A DNA stretch of 64,000 nt from UBA4656 sp002405525. GTDB lineage: Bacteria; Pseudomonadota; Gammaproteobacteria; Xanthomonadales; Ahniellaceae. Under the pieces are notes generated by a model. That model ran no database searches. It saw only the letters and a list, made by a program, of their open reading frames with translations, and had not been told where the DNA came from. Each line of letters opens with the position of its first letter. The first letter of the stretch is position 1. Positions 18,576 to 25,668 of this stretch are shown in pieces. The position numbers and the translations under genes are program-made. Where the stretch lies: the NCBI GenBank assembly GCA_036723735.1, contig DAIMGT010000002.1, forward strand, positions 1 through 64,000, in the 5' to 3' direction.

Positions 18576-21068
18576 ATGGCCGACCGCATCGCCGGCCGCG
18601 GGCGCCCGCCTGCGGCGCTCGCCGCCCTGCTGATCGCGCTGGCCGTGCAGGCCGGCCCGCCGAGCCATGGCCCGCCGCAGCGGGTTGATCCCGCGACCAC
18701 CGGCGACGGGGCGATCGGCGATCAGTTCGGTCGCGCGCTGGCGCGTTCGGGGACCACACTTGCGGTCGGCGCGCGACAGGTGGTGGTGGTTTCGCCCCAG
18801 GCAGCCGAAGGCATCCAGTCCGGTGCCGTGTTCATCTATCGCGACGAGGGCGGCGCGCTGCTGCCGCTGCAGCGCATCGAGCCGCCCGACCCCGACGAGG
18901 GCGATCTGTTCGGTGAGGCGATTGCGCTGGCCGGCGACCTGCTGCTGGTCGGTGCCAGCGGTGCCGATCGCGAGGGCCTGGAGGACCGAGGGGTCGCCTA
19001 CGTCCTGCGACGCGGCGCCGATGGCTTCGTGCCGGAGGCCACGCTTGCGCCGCCGCAGCCTGCGGCGGCGCTGCGCTTCGGCAGCGCCGTCGCGGTACTC
19101 GACGCCGACACCGTGGCGGTCGGGATGCCCGGCGCGAGCGCCTGCGCGGCGGATGCGCCGGGTCGCGTCGCCGTGTACCGCCGCATCGCCGGCGCCTGGA
19201 CCGCAGTGACCACGCTGGTCTCGCCGCAGGCCGTGCCCGGCGACGCCTTCGGCGCGGCCCTGGCAGTGCAGGGTGACCGGCTGCTGGTGGGCCTGCCCTG
19301 CGTCGCGGGAGCCGGCGCGCTGTCCCAGTCGGGTGCGGTCGATGCCTTCGAATCAGGGGCCGGCTTCGGCTTCGCCGCCCGCCTCCTCGATCCGCAGCCC
19401 ACGGTGCGGGCGCGTTTCGGCGCCGCCTTGCGGCTTGACGCCGACCTGGCGCTGGTCGGTGCGCCGGGCGATGTCGCCAGCACGCGCGGTTTCGTCCGCC
19501 TGTTCGCGCGCAGCGGCGGCGCCTTTGCCGCAGGCACGCGGATCGAGGCCGTTGACGGCGTGGCGGGCGACGGTTTCGGCTTTTCCCTCGATCGCGAGGG
19601 CGACACCCTGCTGGTGGGCGCGCCCGGGAGGCTGGGGGGCGATGGCGGGGGCTACGTCTTCGTCCGAGAGGACACGGCGTTCGCGCAGCGCGCCGTTCTC
19701 GAGGACCGCAGCATTCCGGAGGGCGGCGGCCTGACCGGGATCGCGGTCGTTCTGGCGGCGGGCCGTGCCCTGCTGGGCGCGGACCTCGCGCTCGTGCTGC
19801 CGAACCGCTCGCAAGGTGCGGTTCGCACCTGGACCGGCGCGGGCGGCGATTGGACGCCCGGCCCGCGGCTCGATCGTGGCGACGGCGCGGCGGGCGAGTT
19901 CTTCGGATTCGCGCTGGCGGTGGATGGCACGCGCGCCGCGGTGGGTGCGTTCCTCGACGACACCGCGGTCGGCGGCGACGACGCCGGCAGTGTTTCGATG
20001 TATCAGCGCGGCGACACCGGTTGGATACGGACCCAGCGTGTCACGGACCCGGCAGGCGCGCCGGAGGACTGGTTCGGGCGCAGCGTCGCGCTGGCCGGCG
20101 ACTGGCTGGTGGTCGGCGCGCCGCGCGACATCCCCCACGGCGGCAGCGCGACGGACGACAGCGGCTCGGTCTCCGTGTTCCGCCGCAGCGGAGGGGACTG
20201 GGTCTTCGCTTGCCGGTTGCTTCCGCCCGATGGCAACGGGGACGACAGCTTCGGCTTCGCGCTGGCGTTCGACGGTGTTCGCCTGCTGGTTGCGGCCCCC
20301 GGCCGTGACGACGGGGCTGTCGATCGCGGAGGGGGCTACGGCTGGAGCGTACGTCCGGACTGCAAGGACTGGCGCTTCGACGGCAAGCTGGTGCCGCAGC
20401 AGGCTCCGGCCGGCGCTCTGGCCGGGATTTCGCTCGCGCTCGATGGCGACCGCGCGGTGCTCGGAGCGCCCCAGGCCGCGGTTTCCGGGCGCGCCGCGCA
20501 GGGCATGGTGACGCGGTTTGTGTGGCAGGGTGCAGCGTGGGTCGAGCTGGCGCCGGTGGTCGCCTCCGACGGCGCGGCCGGTGACCTGTTCGGTGCCGCA
20601 GTCGCGCTGCCGCGCGGTGGCGATCGACTGGCCGTGGGCGGCAGCGGTGTGCGGCTCGGCGCGGACAGCCCGAACGTCGGCGCGGCCTGGGTGTTCCGCC
20701 TCGACGGCACAGCGGTGCAGGAAGCGCGCTTGCAGGCCGCGGTTCCGCAGGCCGGCGCGGTGTTCGGGACCGCGATCGCACTGGCCGGGCGGGTGCTGGC
20801 GGTCGGCGCCTCCGGCGAGGACGTCGGCGCGGCGGCGAACCGAGGCCGGGTCCACCTGTGGCGGCGCGAGGACAAGGTCTGGCTGCCCGCCGGGACACTG
20901 GACCCGGACGACGCCTCGTCCAATACCTTCTTCGGCCGCGTCCTGGCCGCCGACTCCGGCACGCTCATCGTCGGCGGGCCGCTGCGCGCCACCGCAGTGA
21001 ATCCGGCGGCCGGTGCGGCGTGGTTCTACCCGGATGCCGACACGCTGTTCGCCGACGGCTTCGATTGA
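18576..21068 (+). CDS. Exported FG-GAP repeat protein with DGFD C-terminal tail
   Basis: This 830-residue protein begins with a likely signal peptide (AALAALLIALAVQAGPPS) and consists almost wholly of about thirteen repeats of 55-60 residues. Each has a core like DxFGxALAxxGDxLLVGAPG. These are FG-GAP/integrin-type beta-propeller blades, so one or two seven-bladed propellers are expected. The last residues are LFADGFD, a tail seen at the ends of many secreted proteins in this bacterial group, possibly an export or anchoring signal (inference). A role in cell-surface binding is likely; no catalytic domain is seen. The ATG at 18576 is chosen because it precedes the signal peptide; it is divergent from alkaline phosphatase. 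Confidence 0.85.
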   Translation: MADRIAGRGRPPAALAALLIALAVQAGPPSHGPPQRVDPATTGDGAIGDQFGRALARSGTTLAVGARQVVVVSPQAAEGIQSGAVFIYRDEGGALLPLQRIEPPDPDEGDLFGEAIALAGDLLLVGASGADREGLEDRGVAYVLRRGADGFVPEATLAPPQPAAALRFGSAVAVLDADTVAVGMPGASACAADAPGRVAVYRRIAGAWTAVTTLVSPQAVPGDAFGAALAVQGDRLLVGLPCVAGAGALSQSGAVDAFESGAGFGFAARLLDPQPTVRARFGAALRLDADLALVGAPGDVASTRGFVRLFARSGGAFAAGTRIEAVDGVAGDGFGFSLDREGDTLLVGAPGRLGGDGGGYVFVREDTAFAQRAVLEDRSIPEGGGLTGIAVVLAAGRALLGADLALVLPNRSQGAVRTWTGAGGDWTPGPRLDRGDGAAGEFFGFALAVDGTRAAVGAFLDDTAVGGDDAGSVSMYQRGDTGWIRTQRVTDPAGAPEDWFGRSVALAGDWLVVGAPRDIPHGGSATDDSGSVSVFRRSGGDWVFACRLLPPDGNGDDSFGFALAFDGVRLLVAAPGRDDGAVDRGGGYGWSVRPDCKDWRFDGKLVPQQAPAGALAGISLALDGDRAVLGAPQAAVSGRAAQGMVTRFVWQGAAWVELAPVVASDGAAGDLFGAAVALPRGGDRLAVGGSGVRLGADSPNVGAAWVFRLDGTAVQEARLQAAVPQAGAVFGTAIALAGRVLAVGASGEDVGAAANRGRVHLWRREDKVWLPAGTLDPDDASSNTFFGRVLAADSGTLIVGGPLRATAVNPAAGAAWFYPDADTLFADGFD

Positions 21069-21079
21069 TCGACCCGACG

Positions 21080-22096
21080 TCAGCCCGACGCGCCGAAGCG
21101 CGCCGCCGGAACGCCCAGCCACTCCAGCGCCGTGCCGTGGAACAGGCGGGCGCGCTCGGCGTGCGGCAGCGCCAGCGCGTCGATCAGTGCACCGGGCTGC
21201 TGCTCGCCCAACGGGAACGGGTAGTCGGTGCCGAACATCACCTGCGAGGCGCCGACGGTGTCGATCAGGTAGCGCAGTGCGCGCGGGTCGGCCACCCAGG
21301 AATCGAAGTACAGCCGCGACAGGTACTCGCGCGGGTTGCGCGGGTTGTCGGTGGCTACCAGGTCGGGCCGCATGCGGAAGCCGTGCTCGATGCGGCCGAT
21401 GGTGTAGGGGAAGGCGCCGCCGCCGTGCGCGAGGCAAACGCGTAGGCGCGGCAGCCGCTCCAGCACGCTGCCGAACACCAGGCAGCACGCCGCGCGCGCC
21501 TGCTCGGCCGGCATGCCGACCAGCCAGGGCAGCCAGTACTTCGGCATCGACTCGCTGCCCATCATGTCCCACGGGTGGACCAGGATCGCGGCGCCGAGAT
21601 CTTCGGCCGCGGCGAAGAATTCGAACAGTTCCGGTGCGTCGAGGTTCCAGTCGCCGACGTGCGAGCCGATCTGCACGCCGGCCAGGCCCAGCGATTCCAC
21701 GCAGCGTGACATCTCCTCGATCGCCAGCCGCGGCGCCTGCAGCGGCACGGTGCCGATGCCGGCGAAGTGCCGCGGATGGGCGCGGCAGATCTCGGCCGTG
21801 TGCTCGTTCAGCGCGCGGTGCAGTTCCAGCGCCTGGTGGGGCTTTGCCCAGTAGCAGAACATGACCGGCACGGTGGACACGACCTGCGCGTCGACGCCAT
21901 GCGCGGCGTACTCGGCGATCCGCAGCATCGGGTCCCAGGTGTTGGGCCCGATCTCGCGGAAGAACCTGCCGCCGCGGTAGATGCGGTGCCGGCCTTCGGC
22001 GACGTGCATCACCGGAAAGCGGTCGTCGCCGTACTTCGCCGCGAGGTCCGGCCAGCGCGGCGGGAGGATGTGGGCGTGGGTGTCGATCTTGAGCAC
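21080..22096 (-). CDS. nbaD: 2-amino-3-carboxymuconate-6-semialdehyde decarboxylase (ACMSD)
   Basis: This 338-residue amidohydrolase-fold enzyme removes CO2 from ACMS to give 2-aminomuconate semialdehyde, the step that diverts 3-hydroxyanthranilate breakdown away from quinolinate and NAD. The zinc ligands are visible: His7 and His9 in DTHAHIL, His174 in ILVHPWDMMG and Asp291 in FGTDYPF, with the catalytic His224 in CLAHGGGAFP. The spacing matches the Pseudomonas enzyme after a 2- to 4-residue offset. It is the last gene of a three-gene unit (3-HAO, SbtA-like permease, ACMSD) with gaps of 13 and 10 bp. Assignment is firm from context because 3-HAO lies in the same unit. Confidence 0.93.
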   Translation of the reverse strand: MLKIDTHAHILPPRWPDLAAKYGDDRFPVMHVAEGRHRIYRGGRFFREIGPNTWDPMLRIAEYAAHGVDAQVVSTVPVMFCYWAKPHQALELHRALNEHTAEICRAHPRHFAGIGTVPLQAPRLAIEEMSRCVESLGLAGVQIGSHVGDWNLDAPELFEFFAAAEDLGAAILVHPWDMMGSESMPKYWLPWLVGMPAEQARAACCLVFGSVLERLPRLRVCLAHGGGAFPYTIGRIEHGFRMRPDLVATDNPRNPREYLSRLYFDSWVADPRALRYLIDTVGASQVMFGTDYPFPLGEQQPGALIDALALPHAERARLFHGTALEWLGVPAARFGASG

Positions 22097-22106
22097 CTCG
22101 CGTTCC

Positions 22107-23066
22107 TCACGGCACCAGCCAAGCTGAGAACGCAGCGTAAGCCGGGATGCCGAGTGCCAGGTTGAACGGGAAGGTGATGCCCAGCGCGGCGGTGACGCAG
22201 CGGCCGGCGTCGGCCTCGGGCAGGGCGTTGCGCACCGACGCCGGGGCGGCGATGTAGGAGGCGCTGGCCACCATGGTGCCGAATACCGTGGCGCCGCTCG
22301 GCGACAAGCCGGCGAGATGGCCGGCCAGCGTGCCCGCGAAGCCGTGCACCAGTGGCACCACGGTGCCGAACGCGACCAGTCGCAGCGCGCCCTGCCGCAA
22401 CTGGCGCAGTTGCGCGGCCGCCACCATGCCCATGTCGAGCATGAACAACATCAGGGTGCCCTGGAAAAGCTGGAAGTACATCTCGTCGACGGCGCGGATG
22501 CCCTTCTGGCCCGCGATCGCGCCGATTGCCAGACCGCCGAGCAGCAGCACCGCGGTGCGCCCGGTGAGCACCTCGGCGAGCGCCTTGCGGTCGATCCCGC
22601 CCCCACCCTTGGCGAGCGCCAGGCCGAGCAGGATGGCCGGGATCTCCAGTGCCACCACCAGGGCGACCAGCACGCCCTCGGCCGGCGCGCCGGTGCGTTC
22701 CGTGAACTGCTGGGCGGCGATGAAGGTGACCGCCGACACCGATCCGTAGTGCGCCGCGAGAGCGCCGGCGTTCAGACGGTCGTCGCGCAGGAAGCCGCGC
22801 GCGAGCGTATAGGCGCTGAACGCGGTGGCGATGCCCGCGGCCAGCGTCACCGCCACCAGCAGTGCGAGGTCGCCGACCGGCTGTGCGCGCAGCGCCACAC
22901 CGCCCTTGAGGCCGATCGCCAGCAGCAGGAAGATGGCGAGGTACTGCTGGATTTGCGGCGGCACCTCGAGGTCGGAGCGCAGCAGCCGCGCGACGCCCCC
23001 GAGTACGAAGGCCAGCACCACCGGCGACAGCAGGTTTGCGGTGAGGAGTTCCGGCGAGAATTGCAT
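22107..23066 (-). CDS. SbtA-family sodium-dependent bicarbonate permease homologue
   Basis: This 319-residue inner-membrane protein has about ten hydrophobic segments and the SbtA/DUF897 features (SPVVLAFVLGGVARLLRSDLEVPP at the start, AIFLLLAIGLKGGVAL, and a GTMVASASYIAAPASVR stretch near the C-terminus). Cyanobacterial SbtA is a high-affinity sodium/bicarbonate symporter; homologues in heterotrophs have unproven substrates. No partner PII-like SbtB gene is adjacent. It lies between 3-hydroxyanthranilate dioxygenase and ACMS decarboxylase with gaps of 13 and 10 bp, so it is almost surely co-transcribed with them. Uptake or release of an organic acid of the pathway, or handling of the CO2/bicarbonate released by ACMSD, are both possible. 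Confidence 0.85.
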   Translation of the reverse strand: MQFSPELLTANLLSPVVLAFVLGGVARLLRSDLEVPPQIQQYLAIFLLLAIGLKGGVALRAQPVGDLALLVAVTLAAGIATAFSAYTLARGFLRDDRLNAGALAAHYGSVSAVTFIAAQQFTERTGAPAEGVLVALVVALEIPAILLGLALAKGGGGIDRKALAEVLTGRTAVLLLGGLAIGAIAGQKGIRAVDEMYFQLFQGTLMLFMLDMGMVAAAQLRQLRQGALRLVAFGTVVPLVHGFAGTLAGHLAGLSPSGATVFGTMVASASYIAAPASVRNALPEADAGRCVTAALGITFPFNLALGIPAYAAFSAWLVP

Positions 23067-23079
23067 CGGCGATCGAAGC

Positions 23080-23601
23080 TCAGGCGTAGCGCGCGGGCGC
23101 TGGATTCAGATGGCCGCAGGCCGCGCAGGTCCGGTTCGCGGTGCTGCGGTAGTATCGTTCGAAAACCGGTGGGAACTGGGTCTCGATGTCGCGCAGTTCG
23201 AAGCGCTCTTCGTACAGGCGGTGGTTGCAGCGCTCGCAGTACCACTGCAGCGCGTCCTGCTCGCCCGCCTGGCGTTTGCGCTCGATCACCAGGCCCACGG
23301 AACCCGCCATTCGCTGCGGAGAGTGCGGTATCTGCGGTGGCAGGTAGTACAACTCGCCGGCGCGGATCGGGATGTCGCGCGGCAGGCCCTGCTCCTGCAC
23401 GCGCAGCACCATCTCGCCCTCGAGCTGCAGGAAGAACTCCGGGCCCTCCTCGACGTGCCAGTCCGAGCGCTCGTTGGGGCCGCCCACGACCATGATGATG
23501 AAGTCGCCGTCGACGATGCACTTGTTGCCGACCGGTGGCTCGAGCAGGTGGCGGTGCTCGTCGATCCAGCGGGCGAGGGGAATAGGCACTGTTGGAAGCA
23601 T
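23080..23601 (-). CDS. nbaC: 3-hydroxyanthranilate 3,4-dioxygenase
   Basis: This 173-residue cupin opens the ring of 3-hydroxyanthranilate to give ACMS. The active-site iron ligands His49 (DWHVEEGPEFF), Glu55 and His93 (PPQIPHSPQR) are present, as are Arg45 and Arg97, which bind the substrate; the spacing matches the Cupriavidus enzyme with an offset of two. The C-terminus has two CxxC pairs (CERC and CAAC), the rubredoxin-like second iron site typical of the bacterial form. It is first in the unit with the SbtA-like permease and ACMSD. A TATATT box ends two bases before the ATG, so the start is either leaderless or slightly downstream (GTG codon 5). Confidence 0.95.
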   Translation of the reverse strand: MLPTVPIPLARWIDEHRHLLEPPVGNKCIVDGDFIIMVVGGPNERSDWHVEEGPEFFLQLEGEMVLRVQEQGLPRDIPIRAGELYYLPPQIPHSPQRMAGSVGLVIERKRQAGEQDALQWYCERCNHRLYEERFELRDIETQFPPVFERYYRSTANRTCAACGHLNPAPARYA

Positions 23602-23603
23602 CG

Positions 23604-23609
23604 AATATA
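23604..23609 (-). promoter_or_regulatory. -10-like TATATT directly before 3-hydroxyanthranilate dioxygenase start
   Basis: On the minus strand TATATT is separated from the ATG by only two bases in otherwise GC-rich DNA. If used, transcription would start at or within the first codons, implying a leaderless message or a later start. No -35 match is evident. Confidence 0.3.
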
Positions 23610-23684
23610 CTCGCGGGGCGCGTGTGGTCGCCGTTCCCGCGAGTGTAGCGTCGCTGTTTGGCCTCAGGGTCTTCTCGTCCGCCC

Positions 23685-25406
23685 ATGGATCATGGACTCG
23701 TTGCGGCGGTCCCGGGTCGAATCACTCCGCTGGACCGTGAGCGCTCGCTCTGGCGGCAAGTTGCCGGAGAGCGGATTGCCGTCCTTCCCGGGGTCGACGC
23801 GGCGATCCTCCAGCATGCCATGGTGGTCAGGACCTGGAGCGACCACGTCGAGGCGATTGCGGCAGCGACGCGGCTTCCGCGGGAGCGCGTGCAGGCGACG
23901 CTCGATCGCGCCCGGTCCGTGGGCCTGCTGCAAGGGGTCGAGGATTTCCTCGCGCCCGGCGATGAGGCCCCGCCGCCCCCGCCTCCGCTCATTTGCATCA
24001 GGACTTGCGCAAGGCCGGACTTGCTGGCGCAACTGCTGAAGTCGCTGCTTGAGGACGAGCAGCGATTCGGGGTCCGGCGACATTACGTCGTGGTGGATGA
24101 TTCCCCCGGCGCTGAGCATCAGGCCGCCACGCGGTCCGTCGCGAAGGCGTTCGCCGGGCGCTCTTCGTCGGGAGTCAGGCTGCTGTCGCAGCAGGATCAG
24201 CAAGCACTGCTGGCCGTGCTGGGAATCGACCAGCCGGACGTTTCCGACCTTCTTGTCCGCGACGGTCCGGGCGTTGCGACCGGTGGCCGCGCCTGGAACT
24301 GGTCGCTCCTTCTTTCGGCTGGCGGCACCCTCGGGCTGCTCGACGATGATTTCCGGTTCCCGCTTCGGCGGGCCATCGGGGCTGGATCGCGGTTCGATCT
24401 GGACACGGAGTACGCCACGGAGACGGAGTTCCTGGATTCGCCGGACGCCGTGCTGCGCCTGCCGGCGGCCGAGGAGGATCCCTATGCAGTCCTCGTGCGC
24501 CCGCTGGGCCAGCCCGCCGGCGCGCTGTTGCGCAAGCACGGATTCAATTCCGCGTCGGCCGTCGGGTGCAGCGCCGCGGCGCTGGCCTGCCTCGCCGGAC
24601 CGACTCGGGTGGTCGGCGTGTGCGTGGGCGTTTACGGATCCCTGAACTTCGACAGTACGGTGTTTTTTTCCGGCATGGGTCCGTCGTCCATGGCCAGCTT
24701 GCTCAGGCCGCCGTTTGACGAGCGACGGCTGAATGGGGACTGGCTCTGGAACGGGCGTCGGCACCCGCATTTCTTGAAGACGGGCGGGTTCACCCCTCTG
24801 CTGCTCGATGCCCGCGAGCTGCTGCCGCCGACCGGCACTTACGGCAAGTCGGACGACGGGTTGTTCCTGTCGATGCTGTCGATTTGCGATCCAAGGTCGC
24901 TGGTCATGTCGCTGCCCGAGGCGATTGGCCATTTCCCGCCGTCGGGGCGCGATCGTCGAGGCGCGGCCGAGCGACCGCCGGCCGAGGACCTTTCGGCGTT
25001 CTGCGGATCCACCGCCATGGCCGTGGCGCCAATCCTGCGTTCGGAAAGCCGTGCGTGCCGGATGGCTGCGGTCGCCGCGTTCCTGGGCGACGTCGCGGGC
25101 AGTTCAGACGCGGCCCTGGCGGGAAGCTACCTTGCCTGGCGGGACCACTCGGTCACCGTGATCCTGCGCATGTTGTGTGGCAGCCTTCAGCAGTACGGTC
25201 GCGCGGCGCCCCCGGCCTGGGTGGAGCACGTCCGGCGTGCGATCGCCGCCAACGAAGCGTTGCTCCGGGACCGGTCGGTCGCGCCGGTAAAGCTCGCGGC
25301 GGCGCGGCAGGCGCTGTCGCAGATGTCGCGGGCCCTCGCGGCTTGGCCGGCGCTGTGGTTGCGTGGCGGCAGCGCACTGGTCGAGCGTCTCCCGCTCCTG
25401 CGTTGA
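23685..25406 (+). CDS. Glycosyltransferase-like protein with N-terminal winged-helix/PqqD-like segment, paralog 1
   Basis: This 574-residue protein is of no named family I can assign. Residues 1-90 look like a small winged-helix or PqqD-like domain (DAAILQHAMVVRTW, then helices ending ARSVGLL), followed by a Pro-run linker at 96-101. A GT-A-type core follows: PLICIRTCARPDLLAQLLKS at 101-120, VVVDDS at 135-140, and GGRAWNWSLLLSAGGTLGLL leading to DDDFRF at 220-225, resembling the metal-binding DxD site. A later SDDGLF (389-394) may be the catalytic acidic motif, and GHFPPSGRDRR (415-425) is conserved with the paralog. The C-terminal 140 residues are helical. No signal peptide or membrane segment. 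It is divergent from the 3-HAO gene and splits the kynurenine locus. Confidence 0.7.
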   Translation: MDHGLVAAVPGRITPLDRERSLWRQVAGERIAVLPGVDAAILQHAMVVRTWSDHVEAIAAATRLPRERVQATLDRARSVGLLQGVEDFLAPGDEAPPPPPPLICIRTCARPDLLAQLLKSLLEDEQRFGVRRHYVVVDDSPGAEHQAATRSVAKAFAGRSSSGVRLLSQQDQQALLAVLGIDQPDVSDLLVRDGPGVATGGRAWNWSLLLSAGGTLGLLDDDFRFPLRRAIGAGSRFDLDTEYATETEFLDSPDAVLRLPAAEEDPYAVLVRPLGQPAGALLRKHGFNSASAVGCSAAALACLAGPTRVVGVCVGVYGSLNFDSTVFFSGMGPSSMASLLRPPFDERRLNGDWLWNGRRHPHFLKTGGFTPLLLDARELLPPTGTYGKSDDGLFLSMLSICDPRSLVMSLPEAIGHFPPSGRDRRGAAERPPAEDLSAFCGSTAMAVAPILRSESRACRMAAVAAFLGDVAGSSDAALAGSYLAWRDHSVTVILRMLCGSLQQYGRAAPPAWVEHVRRAIAANEALLRDRSVAPVKLAAARQALSQMSRALAAWPALWLRGGSALVERLPLLR

Positions 25407-25668
25407 CCGGCGCCTGCGGCCGTTCGCGCGACCGCGCCGCCCGATGACGGGGCGGAACCGGCGGCGTCGTTCGAGCGTGGTCCGCGCAGTGGTCCGTGCG
25501 CTTGCAGGGTTCAGTCGTGGGGTCCGGACATTCTTGCATCGCAATTGCTCCGCCTGCACGAAGCAGGGCACGGTCGGATGCCGTGATGCCGTATCCTCCG
25601 ACACGGAGCGCCGTGGCAGCCGCCGCGTGAAGCGGCACGAGGTTGCCGCAGGCGCAAACGCACCGACG

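Noticed and set aside
25407..25668. Separate RiPP precursor peptide between the paralogs
   Set aside because: The only open reading frame is in frame with paralog 2 and has no own stop codon, so it cannot be called a separate gene; recorded as a finding only.
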